DNA of 64,000 nt from Thiocapsa sp. Lineage in GTDB: Bacteria; Pseudomonadota; Gammaproteobacteria; Chromatiales; Chromatiaceae. Where the stretch lies: assembly GCF_018399035.1 (NCBI RefSeq), contig NZ_CP073760.1, forward strand, positions 2,670,001 through 2,734,000, given 5' to 3'. The notes below the pieces were generated by a model. That model had not been told where the DNA came from. It searched no databases and saw only the letters and a program-made list of their open reading frames with translations. Of the stretch, positions 19,810 through 31,303 are shown one piece after another (the stretch's first letter is position 1; every line of letters starts with the position of its first letter). The position numbers and the translations under genes were made by a program.

Positions 19810-21252
19810 TCAGGCGCTTGTCCCGCCGACGGTCAGGCCGTCGATCCGCAAGGTCGGTTGACCGACCCCGACCGGGACGCTCTGGCCCTCTTTTCCGCAG
19901 GTCCCGACACCCTGGTCGAGTCGCAGATCGTTGCCGATCATGCTGACCCGCGTCAGGACGTCCGGCCCGTTGCCGATGAGAGTGGCGCCCTTGACGGGGC
20001 GTCCGACCTTGCCGTTTTCGATCAGGTAGGCCTCGCTCGCCGAGAAGACGAACTTGCCCGAGGTGATGTCCACCTGTCCACCGCCGAAATTGACCGCGTA
20101 CAAGCCTTTGTCCACCGAGGCGATGATCTCCTCGGGATCACGCTCGCCGGCGAGCATGTAAGTGTTGGTCATGCGCGGCATCGGCAGGTGAGCGTAGGAT
20201 TCGCGACGACCGTTGCCCGTGGAGTGCGTCCCGGTCAGGCGCGCATTGAGCTTGTCCTGCATGTAAGCACAGAGGATGCCGTCTTCGATCAGGACCGTAT
20301 TCTGGGTCATCGTCCCTTCGTCGTCGATGTTCAGCGACCCTCGCCGTCCGGGCAAGGTGCCGTCGTCCACGACCGTCACGCCCGGCGCGGCCACCCGCTC
20401 GCCGATCCGCCCGGCGAAGGCCGAGCTGCCCTTGCGGTTGAAGTCGCCCTCGAGCCCGTGCCCGATCGCCTCGTGCAGCAGCACGCCCGGCCAGCCGGAT
20501 CCGAGCACGACCGTCATGGTCCCGGCGGGCGCATCGCCGGCTTCGAGATTGGTGACGGCCAGACGCACGGCTTCGCGCGCGAAGGACATCGCCCGGTCTT
20601 CGAGGAGAAAATAATCCAGATCGGCACGCGCGCCGCCTCCGCTCGATCCCTGCTCGCGACGCCCGCCGTCCTCGGCGACGACGCTCACGTTCAGCCTGAC
20701 CAGTGGACGCACATCGGCCGACAAGGCGCCGTCGTCGCCCAACACCAGGACGGTGTCCTGCACCGCGACGACACTGGCGACCACCTCGCGCACGCGCGGG
20801 TCGGCACGCCGTGCCTCGGCATCGACCCGTTGCAGCAGCGCGATCTTGTCCGGATCGGGCAGGCTGGCGATCGGATTGGTGGGGTCGTAGAGGCTGCGCT
20901 TGTTCGCAACCTCGCCGATGCGCACCTGCGCGCCGTGGCCGATCCGCGCGATCGCTCGGGCGGCCTCGGCCGCCTGTGCCAAGGCCGGGAAACGCAGCTC
21001 GTCGGAGTAGGCGAAACCGGTCTTCTCCCCGCTGATCGCCCGTAGTCCGGCGCCTTGCTCGATACTGAAGTTGCCGTCCTTGATGATCCCGTCTTCGAGG
21101 ATCCAGGACTCGAGCCGGCTGGACTGGAAATAGATATCCGCGGCATCCACCGCGGAGCCGGCGAGAAGGCCGAGCAGGCGGTCGAGGTCCTGCTCGGTCA
21201 ATCCCGCAGGCTCGAGAATACTCGTGCGTGCAATCGCAATCGGGTCGGTCAT
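19810..21252 (-). CDS. tldD: metalloprotease TldD
   Basis: 480 residues starting [20 protein letters not shown]; a second ATG lies one codon upstream. The zinc-binding [11 protein letters not shown] (HExxxH) is intact near residue 255, followed by the [19 protein letters not shown] block of the family. The C-terminal GICGKxGQ-like VGTCGKEGQ, which helps bind zinc, is present. It works with PmbA encoded just downstream. The yhdP-nit-tldD order is found in many gammaproteobacteria. Confidence 0.95.
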   Translation of the reverse strand: MTDPIAIARTSILEPAGLTEQDLDRLLGLLAGSAVDAADIYFQSSRLESWILEDGIIKDGNFSIEQGAGLRAISGEKTGFAYSDELRFPALAQAAEAARAIARIGHGAQVRIGEVANKRSLYDPTNPIASLPDPDKIALLQRVDAEARRADPRVREVVASVVAVQDTVLVLGDDGALSADVRPLVRLNVSVVAEDGGRREQGSSGGGARADLDYFLLEDRAMSFAREAVRLAVTNLEAGDAPAGTMTVVLGSGWPGVLLHEAIGHGLEGDFNRKGSSAFAGRIGERVAAPGVTVVDDGTLPGRRGSLNIDDEGTMTQNTVLIEDGILCAYMQDKLNARLTGTHSTGNGRRESYAHLPMPRMTNTYMLAGERDPEEIIASVDKGLYAVNFGGGQVDITSGKFVFSASEAYLIENGKVGRPVKGATLIGNGPDVLTRVSMIGNDLRLDQGVGTCGKEGQSVPVGVGQPTLRIDGLTVGGTSA

Positions 21253-21337
21253 CATCGGGTGTTGTCGAGCTCCGTCGGGGAGACAGGGTCGTGCGCCTGT
21301 GCACGACCGCCTGTCGGAATGTGTCAAAACTGCGGTC

Positions 21338-22168
21338 TCAGGCGCGGCATTTCAAACGACGATGGTCGATCGTCGGGAAGTTGCGTCTGACCGAGTCCTG
21401 ATAGTCGTCGTCCAATGCGCAGCAGATGAAGCCCGATCCTCTCGGCACCTGCGCGAGCACCGTACCCCAGGGATCGACGATCATACTGTGACCGTGAGTC
21501 TCGCGGCCGTTGATGTGGAAGCCGCCTTGCGCCGCCGCGATCACGTAGGCGAGATTCTCGATGGCCCGGGCGCGCACCAGGGTTTCCCAATGGGCCTTCC
21601 CCGTGATGGCGGTGAAGGACGAGGGGATCGCCAGGATCTCCATGCCGCCGTCGAGCATGCGACGAAACATCTCCGGGAAGCGCAGGTCGTAGCAGACCGC
21701 GACCCCCATGCGTCCGAACGGCGTGTCCAGGACGACGGTCTGGTCTCCCGGCTCGATCGTCGCCGACTCCTGGTAACGCTCCCCACCCTCGGGCAGACAA
21801 ACGTCGAACAGATGCACCTTGTCGTAACGGCCCACCCGCTCGCCGCGATCGTCGAACACCAGACAGGCCGCACGAATCTTGCCGGCATCATCGGCAGCCA
21901 ACGGGATGGTCCCGCCCACGAGCCAGACGCCCTGCTGCTTGGCTACCCGCGCCAAAAACGCCTGCAAGGGGCCGTCGCCGTCTTCCTCGCGCAGCGCCAG
22001 TTGATCCTGATCGCGTTTGCCCATGAAGGCAAAGTTCTCCGGAAGCACGACGAGACTCGCGCCCTTGTCCTTCGCCGCCTTGATCAGGCGTTCCGCCTCG
22101 AAGAGGTTGGCGTTTACGTTTGGACCGGTCGCCATCTGGACCGCTCCGACCTTCGGTTTTGTCTTCAT
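21338..22168 (-). CDS. carbon-nitrogen hydrolase, Nit1/Nit2 group
   Basis: 276 residues from the [15 protein letters not shown]; a further ATG six codons upstream is possible. The catalytic triad is visible: Glu in LPENFAF, Lys in [10 protein letters not shown], and Cys in [10 protein letters not shown]. This subgroup includes deaminated-glutathione amidase and omega-amidase. Its position between yhdP and tldD matches gammaproteobacterial gene order. A role in metabolite repair is likely from family knowledge; the substrate is not determined. Confidence 0.9.
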   Translation of the reverse strand: MKTKPKVGAVQMATGPNVNANLFEAERLIKAAKDKGASLVVLPENFAFMGKRDQDQLALREEDGDGPLQAFLARVAKQQGVWLVGGTIPLAADDAGKIRAACLVFDDRGERVGRYDKVHLFDVCLPEGGERYQESATIEPGDQTVVLDTPFGRMGVAVCYDLRFPEMFRRMLDGGMEILAIPSSFTAITGKAHWETLVRARAIENLAYVIAAAQGGFHINGRETHGHSMIVDPWGTVLAQVPRGSGFICCALDDDYQDSVRRNFPTIDHRRLKCRA

Positions 22169-22385
22169 GGTCTCTACCGCAATCACTGCTGCCCCGGCAG
22201 GCGAAGGGGCGGGCCAATCCGATTCGGCCTGCGACGCGATCCGATCGGCGACTCGAGGGAAAGGGTCGTGGACGCGACATCTGCTCGTGCATGCCCGAGC
22301 GACCGAATGCGCCGCGCCGCCAACCTATCGACTCGGAACGATACCACCCCTGCCGATCGGCCGAAACAATCCCGCTCCATCAGGC

Positions 22386-25300
22386 TCAATCCAGGAAGTG
22401 ATTTGGCTCCGGCGACGTCGGCACTTCGCCGGAAGTGGGCGCGGGCGAGGCATCCACACCGACCGCCGGATCCCAGCCGACCCGGCTGACATCCGGATTG
22501 CTCCAGGGTCCGGTCACCCGGTAGCGGTAACGCCCGAGACGGTCGATGGCATTGCCGGCAATCCGATCGACCAGATAGACGGCGGCCCCCACGACCGGCC
22601 CGCCCGCGACCGCGCTGGCCAGCGCAACGCTCGAGCCGATCCGCGGCTCCACGACGACACTCTGCTCGAAACGCTGATTCAGCAGATCGCTCGAGCCGCC
22701 GACGATCACCTTGCTGGCCGGGCCATCGATGGTGAAGGCATCGAGTGTCGCCTTGCCCGCGGCGACCTGGATCCGGCCCCGCATCTCCTCGAAGGCAAAG
22801 CCCTGACCGTAGAGATCGGTGAAATCCATCGTCAGACGCCGCTTCAAGGCACTCAGGTTCAGGAACCCCAGCACCCGCCCGACACCGGGCTCGACGTCCA
22901 ACAGCCGGCCCGAGCCGACCTCCACATCCACGAAACCGAGCGCCTGCGCCAGTTTGAAGTCGTCGAACCCACCCGGCCAGCCCAGCATGAGCTGTGCCTG
23001 CATCGGTGCGCCCTCGAGCCGGTTCTGTGAATCCAGCGCCTCGAGCAGGACACCCGAATCGAGCGATTCCACGCGCATCGAGACCTCGCTGCGACCGCCG
23101 CTCTCGGATCGCATCCAAGCGGCCTCGCCCTCGGCCGAGACCAACCCCTCGCCGAGCAGCCGGATGCTCGGCAGGCGCAGACCCAGCAGGTCCGGGCGCA
23201 GGTCGAGCTGCAGCGTTCCCAACAAGGCATCGCCCCAGCTCAACCGCGCGATGCGCACGTCGATCGGGGGAAGACCGCGGAACGGATCCTGGATAGGCAG
23301 GGCCGAAGGTTCGGAGTCACCCCGCTGCGGAGCATCCCGAAAGGCGAGCAGATCCAGACGCTCCAGCGCAACACGCACGGGCGCCGAGTCCGTCGCCGGG
23401 ATCTCGATCTCGCCTGCGAGCTCGTTCGCTCGCACGGCAACCTCCCAGCCCTTGCCCAACGGCCCGCCGTCGGTCGGCGTCAGGCGCAGATCGACATCGG
23501 TCAACCGCGGCCCGCCCAACGCGAGCCGATCGATCCGCAGATCGGCACCGCGGAACCAGACGTCGGCGCCGAGCACGCGGGGCGACTCGCCAGCCTGCTT
23601 GGCGGTCGAGAGCGCCTCCAGGCGCCCCATCCAGGCGACCAGGTCGAGATCGGCCAAGCGCCCGTCCAGAAACACCCCTTCGCCCTCGGGAGACGGCGCG
23701 GACTCGCCCCCGAGGCGCACGTGGGCCCGCATCGCGGGTGCGGGCGACCCACTCAGCCCGAGCATTAAATCGCCGGCCACCTCGCCGAGACGACCGGCGA
23801 CACGCAGAGCGCTCCCGGGCACCAGCGCGCCGACGAGCTCGAGGTCACGCGTGGCCGAGGCGCTCTTGCCCAAGGGCGCCGGCAGATCGATCGTAAGCCC
23901 GTTCAGACGCGAGGCGAGGCGATAGTCGAGCGGCAGCGCCGCCGCACGGACGTCGCGATTGCGGATGGTCACGTCGAGATCCCAATCGATCTCGCCGCTC
24001 AGCAGCCCCCAGGCCGGGCTCGGAAAGCGCCGACCGAGCTCCGTGACCGGGGTGCGTGCCCGGGCCTTGATCAGCGTGGCCGAGGCGTCCGCAACACCCG
24101 GGTTCAGGGTGGCGATCGAGAGGCTCAGCGGGCGGTCCCAGAGCATTGCCTCGACCGCCTCCGCCGCAATGCTCTTCTCGGTGAAGGTCACCTCGCCGCC
24201 GAGGCGTGAAAGCTCAACCGGGGTGCCTCGAATCGCCAAGGTCGCCGGCTTCGGCCAGGACAGACGACCCGCAACGCCCAGTTGCCTGCGTTTGGTGAAG
24301 GGCAGATCGATCTCGAGGCGCAGCCGCGTGTCCCCGGTCACCTCCAGGCTCCCGGCAAGCCGTCCCAGGTCCTTCGCCAAGGGGGTCTCGGTCAGGGTGC
24401 GCAGACCGTCGGAGAAGGGCCCCTCGGTCTCGCCGACGATCCTCATGCCTTGCGCACCCCAGAGCTCCGGGATCTCGCCGCGCGCCCGGACGAGTCGACT
24501 GTCGAGGATGCGGCCGCGGTCCAGCTCGATGGTCAGGGACTGGTCGAGGAAGCGCAGCCGACCGGACGCTTCGCGAATCTCGGGCCAGTCGGGGAGATAA
24601 TCGAGGACCGTCTCCGCGAGCTCGAGCAGCAGCTCGAACCGTCCCTCATGCCCGCGGAACGGATAGGCTGCGAGCGGACCGCGGAAGATCAGATCGGCCT
24701 GCGGGACCCGTCCGGAGACGATGGCGCGCTCCAGCCAGCGCACCAGATCCCGGTGCATGATGCCGACCGGGAGATAGGGGCGCACGCGCGAGCCGTCACC
24801 GTCATAGAAGCTGGCGCGCAGATCCATCAGGGGACTGGAACCGTCCGCCGGAAGATCCAGCACGAGCCTCGCCCGGCCGGCCAGATCCGCGTTCTCGAAC
24901 GTCAGATTACGCGCCGAGATCCGCGCCGCGCCGGTCGCGTCGATCCGCCAGTCGAGCCGCGTCGACAGCCGGTCGAGCGCAAGCGGCTCGCTGAAAAGCG
25001 GCCGCAGATCCAACCCGAGACCCGCCGAACCCACGCGGGCCTCGCCCCCCTCGCGGTCGGCGCGCCACCGCACGGCGAGTCCATGGACGCCGGGAAGCGA
25101 CCCGGCGCGATCCCAGCCGAGCCCGGTCACCGCCGCACTCGCCCCCCAGCGCGGCGGTTGCCCGGGTCCCAGTCGACCCGCAACAGCGGATCCTCGACAC
25201 GGCCGCGAGGCTTGGCCGCGATCAATCCGTGGAGCGACTCGGGCAAGGGCCAAGGGGAGGCTGAGAGCACCGAGGCCAAGGCGGCCAAGTCGAGTGGATC

Positions 25301-26440
25301 GCTCGACACCCGCAGGCGCTCGGGCCTCCCCTCGGAGGTCAAGTGCAGATCCAGGTCAAGACGGGGTAGGTCGGCGTCGGCGATGCGCCCGGCGAGGTCT
25401 GCGATCTGCAGATGCCAGCCCTGCACGCGCGGCCTAGCCCGGACGATCGCGCCCAAGTGCGCGACCGTCAACGGCACGGCCGACCCAAGATTCGAGGGGC
25501 TGTTCGGCGGGCTGCTCGATCCGTGCGCAGGCCCCAAACGCAGGCCGGTCAGATCGACCCGAATCAGCGCGTCCTCCAGATGCCCGGCGCCGATCCGCGA
25601 CCAACTCTCGAGCAGGATGCGACCGCCGCGCACGGAGACCGCCGAAAACCCGTTGCCGCGCAGGATCCCGCCCAAGTCGCCCGCATCGAGGCCGGCGTAG
25701 ACGCGACCGCTCCAGGAGAGCGGATCGGCCGACGGACCCGACAACTCCGCGATCAGATTCAGACGGTTCCGGGCGGGATCGCCGCGCGTCGGCGCAACGG
25801 CGGAACCGAGCGGATGAATCCCCGCACTGACGCTCAAGGTGTGGCGATCGCCGTCGTTGAGGAGACGCAGTCTGGCGTTCGTCAGACGCAGGCCCTCCAG
25901 CAGCGTCTCGGAGCGATCGTCGCGCATCAGGATCTCGCCCAAAACCAGCTCGACCTGCGCTTGCGTGAGCAAAAATTCCAGCGTCCGCGGGTCGCCGCCG
26001 CTCAGCAGCTCCAAACCATCGAGCTGAAGACGGCCATCATGATCCAGACGCAGGGCCAGCCGCGAGCCAATCAGGGTCAGTGTAGTGATCTGCGGCACAC
26101 CCATGCGCAGGGATGCGAGAGGATCGATCCCGACCTCCAGGCCCTCGAGGACAAGAACATCCTTTTCGCTACGGGGATCCGACAGACGGATGTCACTCAC
26201 GCTCAGGCGCGGGCCAAGTCCCGAGAGACGCAGCGACGCCGAGCCCAGCTGCACACGATAACCGAGCCGCTCGCCGAGCATGTCGGCGACCCAGCGGTTG
26301 TCGACCTCGGTCAGCGGGAGCGCGAAGCGTGCAGCCGTGACGACGACTGCAGCCAGCACCAACCCGGTCGTCGCGACCACGACGGCGACCGAGACGAGAC
26401 GTCGCATGAGGCGGGTTGTGCGGTTTTGCGAGAAAGACAT
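22386..26440 (-). pseudogene. yhdP: yhdP (AsmA-like, DUF3971) gene split by a frameshift near 25147-25170
   Basis: Two frames together encode one YhdP-type protein of about 1350 residues. YhdP spans the periplasm and helps move phospholipid to the outer membrane. The first frame (26440 down to about 25165) gives the N-terminal transmembrane helix and the start of the AsmA-like region, then runs into a stop after WDPGNRRAGG. The second frame (from about 25168 down to 22386) continues with PPRWGASAAVTGLGW and the long beta-rich repeat region, ending with the conserved TGPWSNPDVSRVGW segment. A one-base shift joins them. A run of six C at 25142-25147 or GGG near 25163 are candidate sites. It may be a sequencing error or a real lesion. 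Confidence 0.85.
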
Positions 26441-26462
26441 GCCGAACGGTCGAGGGCGAACC

Positions 26463-27917
26463 TCAGATCAGAACCACGTCGTACAGTTCTTGGGTGTAGA
26501 GCGCCTCGGCCTGAAGTCGGATCGGGCGGCCGATGAAGGCCTCGAGCTCGGCGAGATGGGCCGACTCCTCGTCGAGTAGACGGTCGATGACCTCCTGCGA
26601 GGCCAGCACCAGCAGGGTTTCGACCTCGAACTGACGCGACTCGCGCAGGATCTCGCGAAAGATCTCATAGCAGGTCGTCTGAGCGGTCTTCACCGAGCCG
26701 CGCCCGCCGCAGTAGGGACAAGGCTCGGAGAGCACGTGCTCGAGCGACTCGCGGGTGCGCTTGCGGGTCATCTCCACCAGGCCCAGCGAGGAGACCTCGG
26801 TGATGTGGGTCTTGGCGTGATCCCGGGCGAGACACTTCTCCAAGGCACGCAACACCTGGCGCTTGTGCTCGTCCTCGGACATGTCGATAAAATCGATGAT
26901 GATAATGCCGCCGAGGTTACGCAGCCTCAGTTGCCGACAGATCGCCTGGGCCGCCTCGAGGTTGGTCTTGAAGATGGTCTCTTCGAGATTGCGGTGGCCG
27001 ACGAAGGCGCCCGTGTTGATGTCGATGGTGGTCATGGCCTCGGTCTGGTCGATCACCAGATGACCGCCCGACTTGAGCTGAACCTTGCGCTGGAGCGCCT
27101 TGCGGATCTCCTCCTCTACCCCGTAGAGATCGAACAGCGGGCGCTCGCCCTGGTAGTAGTCGATGCGCTCCTTGATCTCGGGGATGTAGTTGGTCGCAAA
27201 GGCCCTGGCCTTGTCGACCATCGCCCGCGAGTCGATGCGCACCCGCTCCACCTCGGGCGTCACCAGATCACGCAGTGCGCGCATGGCCAGCGGCAGATCG
27301 TCGTGCACCAGGCCGATCTCGGTCGCCGCGGCGCAGCGCTCGCGGATCCCGCGCCAGAGCTTGGCAAGAAAGGCCATATCTCGAAACAGCGACTCCTCGG
27401 ACACGCCGTCCGCCGCGGTGCGCGCGATGAAGCCGCCCTCGCCCTCGTGTGCATCGACGTAGCGCTGCAGAATGTCGCGCAGACGGCGCCGCTCGTCCTC
27501 GTCCTCGATCTTCTGCGAGACCCCGGTGCTCGCCAGCGCGGGCATGCAGACCAGATATCGGGAGGCCACAGAGATGTTGGTCGTCAACCGCGCACCCTTG
27601 GAGCCGAGCGGATCCTTCACGACCTGCACCACGAGCCGATCGCCCTCGTGCACCAGCTCGTGGATCTGATCGCTGCGCGGCACGCCGTGCGGCCCCATGA
27701 TGTCGGAGGCGTGGAGGAAGGCGGCCCGATCCAGGCCGATATCGACAAACGCCGCCTGCATCCCGGGCAGGACCCGACAGACCCGGCCCTTGTAGATGTT
27801 GCCGACCAGACCGCAACGCTCGGCGCGCTCGATGATGATCTCCTGCACCACGCCGTTCTCGACCACGGCGACCCGGGTTTCCGGCGGCGTGACATTGATC
27901 AGGATCTCTTCGCTCAC
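26463..27917 (-). CDS. rng: ribonuclease G
   Basis: 484 residues from a GTG start at 27917, giving MSEEILINVTPPETRVAVVE, which matches the RNase G N-terminus. The frame is open further upstream, but that part overlaps maf and has no similarity. It has an S1 RNA-binding domain (about 38-125, NIYKGRVCRVLPGMQAAFVD), the catalytic DEAD-like metal site region IIIIDFIDM, and the zinc-link CPYCGGRG near residue 405. It processes the 5' end of 16S rRNA and degrades mRNAs. It lies between maf and yhdP, the usual order. Confidence 0.95.
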   Translation of the reverse strand: MSEEILINVTPPETRVAVVENGVVQEIIIERAERCGLVGNIYKGRVCRVLPGMQAAFVDIGLDRAAFLHASDIMGPHGVPRSDQIHELVHEGDRLVVQVVKDPLGSKGARLTTNISVASRYLVCMPALASTGVSQKIEDEDERRRLRDILQRYVDAHEGEGGFIARTAADGVSEESLFRDMAFLAKLWRGIRERCAAATEIGLVHDDLPLAMRALRDLVTPEVERVRIDSRAMVDKARAFATNYIPEIKERIDYYQGERPLFDLYGVEEEIRKALQRKVQLKSGGHLVIDQTEAMTTIDINTGAFVGHRNLEETIFKTNLEAAQAICRQLRLRNLGGIIIIDFIDMSEDEHKRQVLRALEKCLARDHAKTHITEVSSLGLVEMTRKRTRESLEHVLSEPCPYCGGRGSVKTAQTTCYEIFREILRESRQFEVETLLVLASQEVIDRLLDEESAHLAELEAFIGRPIRLQAEALYTQELYDVVLI

Positions 27918-28021
27918 GGGAACACCGCTCGTTGGCCTGTCTTGATATCGTTTTGAGCCTACCTGCGTTCGTCCCGGAAAGACAGGCGGCGATTGTTTTC
28001 GGACGCGTCGCGAGACGGCGC

Positions 28022-28651
28022 TCAACCTCCGCCCGACGCCGACCCGATCACCTCGATCCCCGCCGCAGCGAGCAGTCGCCCCGTCTCGAACAGCGGCAAT
28101 CCCATCACGCCCGAATAACTGCCTTGCAGATTTGCGACGAAGAGTGCGCCGATGCCCTGAATGCCATAGGCGCCGGCCTTGTCGCATGGCTCCCCGGTTT
28201 CCCAGTAGCTCAGGATCTCGGACTCCTGCAAGGCGCGAAAGGTCACCAGGCTGTCGCTCAGGTCGGTCAGCTCGCGCTCGTCGGCGATCAGGGCCACCGC
28301 GGTCAAGACCCGATGCGAGCGCCCGGACAAGGCCCCCAGCATGCGCGCGGCGGATGCCCGGTCCGCAGGCTTACCGAGTGTCACGTCTCCGAGGACGACG
28401 GCCGTGTCCGCCGCCAGCACCGGCCGCCGTTCGTCCTCGGACACCGCGGCACGGCCCGCACGCGCCTTCTCCAAGGCGACACGCCGAACATAGGTCTCGG
28501 GCGACTCGCCCGGCCGCCGCGTCTCGTCCGTCTCGGCCGCGACGAGGGCCACCCGCACGCCGATCTGCTCCAAGAGCGCGAGCCGCCGCGGCGAGCGCGA
28601 GGCGAGGTAGAGCTGGTGGTCGGTTCCAATGGCGGCCCGGGCTTGGGGCAT
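28022..28651 (-). CDS. maf: Maf family nucleoside triphosphate pyrophosphatase
   Basis: 209 residues from the ATG at 28651 (MPQARAAIG); an alternative ATG lies five codons upstream. Maf landmarks are LASRSPRRLALLEQIG, DETRRPGE, the catalytic AADTAVVLGD, GKPADRASAARML and the YAFGIQG-like GAYGIQGIGALF. Maf enzymes hydrolyse non-canonical and UTP/dTTP-type nucleotides and can affect division. It lies about 100 bases upstream of rng. Confidence 0.93.
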   Translation of the reverse strand: MPQARAAIGTDHQLYLASRSPRRLALLEQIGVRVALVAAETDETRRPGESPETYVRRVALEKARAGRAAVSEDERRPVLAADTAVVLGDVTLGKPADRASAARMLGALSGRSHRVLTAVALIADERELTDLSDSLVTFRALQESEILSYWETGEPCDKAGAYGIQGIGALFVANLQGSYSGVMGLPLFETGRLLAAAGIEVIGSASGGG

Positions 28652-28727
28652 GGTTCTTGAGTCCAAAGTTTGCGGTGGGCATCCTGCTGTCAGCCATCAG
28701 GCGGTTTCCGGGGATGGTGATCCCCGT

Positions 28728-28766
28728 AGGTTGGGCAAAGCGCAGCGTGCCCAACACACCGCCGGC
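28728..28766. repeat. dispersed intergenic repeat GTAGGTTGGGCAAAGCGCAG type
   Basis: A near-palindromic unit in which GTAGGTTGGGC is balanced by GCCCAAC after a short GCAAAGCGCAGCG-like middle. It belongs to the same broad type as the GTAGGATGGGTAGAGC units at 50432, 50539 and 50601. The rest of the 256-base gap 28652-28907 holds short A/G-rich repeats and no gene. Confidence 0.55.
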
Positions 28767-28907
28767 ACCTCGGTTGTTCTTGAATCGTTCCTTAGCGCTT
28801 AAATGATGACTACTCACCGCTCATGGCTCGGGGCTGAAGGAGCTGACAGCTGATCGCTAACAACGAACAGCGAACAGCCACTAGCCGATCGCTGCGAGCT
28901 CGCAGCG

Positions 28908-29387
28908 TCACTCGCCGCCGCCGCGATGGTAAGGATGCCCCTGCACCAGCGTCCAGGCGCGGTAGAGCTGCTCGGCGACGATCACCCGCACCAGCGGGTG
29001 CGGAAAGGTCAGCCGGGACAGGGACCATCGCTGATCGGCCCGCGCCAGGCAGGGCTCGGCTAGGCCATCCGGACCGCCGACCAGCAAGGCCAGATCGCGA
29101 CCGCCGGCCAGCCAGGTCCGCAACTGTTCGGCCAGGACCTCGGTGCTCCAGGACTCGCCGGCCCCGTCGAGCACCACGACCCGCGCGCCTTTCGGAATCG
29201 CCTTCAACATGCGGGTGCCTTCCTCCGCGCGGGCTCGCTCCGCGCCGCTGCCCTTGCCGCGCTGGCCCGGCTCGATCTCGGCCAACGACAACGCACACTC
29301 GGAGGGGAGACGCTTGGCATATTCCGCGTAACCGGACTCCACCCAGGCGGGCATTCGCCGTCCGACCGCGATCAGACGGACGCGCAT
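28908..29387 (-). CDS. rlmH: 23S rRNA pseudouridine-1915 N3-methyltransferase RlmH
   Basis: 159 residues starting [26 protein letters not shown]-class methyltransferase that modifies helix 69 of 23S rRNA. The SAM-binding knot elements LLVGGPDGL and [20 protein letters not shown] are intact. It belongs to the maf-rng-yhdP neighbourhood, although rsfS and nadD, often adjacent, are not here. Confidence 0.96.
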   Translation of the reverse strand: MRVRLIAVGRRMPAWVESGYAEYAKRLPSECALSLAEIEPGQRGKGSGAERARAEEGTRMLKAIPKGARVVVLDGAGESWSTEVLAEQLRTWLAGGRDLALLVGGPDGLAEPCLARADQRWSLSRLTFPHPLVRVIVAEQLYRAWTLVQGHPYHRGGGE

Positions 29388-29459
29388 CGGCTCGCGACAG
29401 TTCGGAATGACCCGCTATACTCGAACGCCATCTTCATCGAATCTCGAATCATTGCCATC

Positions 29460-30512
29460 ATGCCAGACTCACGTACCCGACTCACCGACCTCGCGAACCG
29501 CCGCATCCTCATCCTCGACGGTGCCATGGGGACCATGATCCAACGCTGTCAACTCGAAGAGGCCGACTATCGCGGCAAGCAGTTCAAAGATTGGCCCTCG
29601 GACCTCAAGGGCAACAACGATCTGCTGTCGCTGACCAAGCCCGAGATCATCCGCGCCATCCACGACGAGTATCTCGAGGCCGGCGCCGACATCTTGGAGA
29701 CCAACACCTTCAACGGCAATCGTCTCTCCCAGGCCGACTACGGTCTGCAGGACTATACCGCAGAGATCGTCACCGCCGCGGCCCGGCTCGCCCGCGAGGC
29801 CGCCGACGCCTGGACCGCCAAGACCCCGGACAAGCCGAGATTCGTCGCGGGCGTCCTCGGCCCGACCAGCAAGACCGCCAGCATCTCGCCGGACGTCAAC
29901 GACCCGGGCGCACGCAACACACACTTCGACGAGCTGGTCGAGGTCTATGCCGAGACGACCCGAGCACTCATCGCCGCGGATGTCGACATCATCCTGATCG
30001 AGACCATCTTCGACACGCTCAACGCCAAGGCCGCCGCGTTCGCGGTCGATCAAGTCTTCGAGGAAGACGGCATCGTCCTGCCGGTGATGATCTCGGGCAC
30101 CATTACGGACGCCTCCGGGCGCACCCTCTCCGGCCAGACGGTCGAGGCTTTCTACAACAGCCTCCGCCACGTCAAGCCCTTCGCCATCGGGCTCAACTGC
30201 GCCTTGGGCCCGGATCTGCTCAGACCGCATGTCGAGGATATGGCGCGCGTTGCCGAGTCCTACACCACCTTTCATCCGAACGCCGGACTGCCCAACGAGA
30301 TGGGTGGCTACGACATGACGCCGGATCAGATGGCCGAGCAGATCCAAGAGTGGGCGCAATCGGGGTTCCTCAACATCATCGGCGGCTGCTGCGGGAGCAC
30401 GCCCGATCATATCCGCGCCATCGCGCAGGCGGTGGACGGGAAAACGCCGCGCCGCCCGGTCGAAGGGACTCACCGGATGCGTCTGTCCGGGCTCGAGGCA
30501 TTCAACGCTTGA
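29460..30512 (+). CDS. stand-alone homocysteine-binding (MetH N-terminal) methyltransferase module
   Basis: 350 residues equal to the first of the four modules of cobalamin-dependent methionine synthase MetH (usually about 1230 residues). It starts with [15 protein letters not shown] and has the zinc ligands in GLNCALG and GGCCGSTP. It ends at LSGLEAFNA, exactly where full-length MetH enters the linker to the folate module. No folate, cobalamin or activation module follows. It could be a split methionine synthase subunit, a remnant, or an independent homocysteine methyltransferase. The TGA stop is followed by ACCGCGCCC, resembling one end of the repeat elements seen at other stop codons here. 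Confidence 0.85.
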   Translation: MPDSRTRLTDLANRRILILDGAMGTMIQRCQLEEADYRGKQFKDWPSDLKGNNDLLSLTKPEIIRAIHDEYLEAGADILETNTFNGNRLSQADYGLQDYTAEIVTAAARLAREAADAWTAKTPDKPRFVAGVLGPTSKTASISPDVNDPGARNTHFDELVEVYAETTRALIAADVDIILIETIFDTLNAKAAAFAVDQVFEEDGIVLPVMISGTITDASGRTLSGQTVEAFYNSLRHVKPFAIGLNCALGPDLLRPHVEDMARVAESYTTFHPNAGLPNEMGGYDMTPDQMAEQIQEWAQSGFLNIIGGCCGSTPDHIRAIAQAVDGKTPRRPVEGTHRMRLSGLEAFNA

Positions 30513-31135
30513 ACCGCGCCCAAAAGAACCACGACCGCAAGAACCTCGTCGATGCGCAGAGCTTGCTCACCGGGATCGCAGATCCGGACCTGCGTCTGTT
30601 TGACTGTCGCTTCTCGCTGGCCGACTCCAAAGAGGGACGGCGAGCCTATGCGGAGGGCCATCTTCCGGGGGGCCGCTGACGCCGATCTCGACGCGCATCT
30701 CCTGCGTTGGATCGGACACGACCGGGTCGCCCTGCTCGACGGAGGGCTTCAAGCCTGGCTCGCCGCAGGTGGCGCGCTGACGCGAGAGGTCCCTCGTCAT
30801 GAGCCGGGGGAGCTGATCGCAAGGCCCGTCGATACCCGATGGATCACAACCGAGGCGCTCGCCGCCGATCTGACGACAGGCCGGCTGACCCTGATCGACG
30901 CACGGGCACCCGAGCGTTTTCGCGGTGACCAAGAGCCCATCGATCCGGTCGCGGGTCACATCCCCGGCGCCATCAATCTGCCGCTGACGGACAACCTGGG
31001 TGCGGACGGCCGGTTCCACTGCGCGGAGCGTCTGCGCGAACGCTTCACCCGAGCGATCGGCCAGACTCCCGCGTCATCCGTCGTCCACAGCTGCGGCTCG
31101 GGCGTGAATGCCTGCCACAACCTCTTTATGAAACG
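30513..31135 (+). pseudogene. rhodanese-type sulfurtransferase remnant (frameshift, internal deletion, lost 3' end)
   Basis: A two-domain thiosulfate/mercaptopyruvate sulfurtransferase can be read in two frames. The first has NLVDAQSLLTG and DCRFSLADSKEGRRAYAEGHLPG, then a shift at 30665-30680. The second resumes with DADLDA, jumps over about 50 residues to LLRWIGHDRVALLDGGLQAWLA, and continues through IDARAPERFRGDQEPIDPVAGHIPGA to the active-site loop SCGSGVNACHN. The sequence then leaves the family within ten residues, losing the last 25 or so. The active-site cysteine itself remains. It probably makes no functional enzyme. Confidence 0.8.
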
Positions 31136-31303
31136 CGGCCCCGTCCAAGACCAGGACAGGCACCGACTTGACTCCGAATGCCTCCGCCTCTTCCAGGCGC
31201 GAACGATCGTCGCCGAGATGGACGACCTCGACCTCATACCTCGCAGGGTCGATGGCACTGGCGAGATGTTGCTCGGCCGCGATGCACACGGGGCAACCGG
31301 CTG
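31130..31303 (-). pseudogene. thioredoxin-fold protein fragment
   Basis: The minus strand encodes AGCPVCIAAEQHLASA, then a beta-alpha segment, then GVKSVPVLVLDGAAFH: the CxxC active site and cis-proline region of a small thioredoxin-like protein. Both ends run into neighbouring gene pieces: the rhodanese 3' part at the low end and the HxlR fragment at the high end. No start codon or C-terminal helix of its own remains. Confidence 0.6.
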
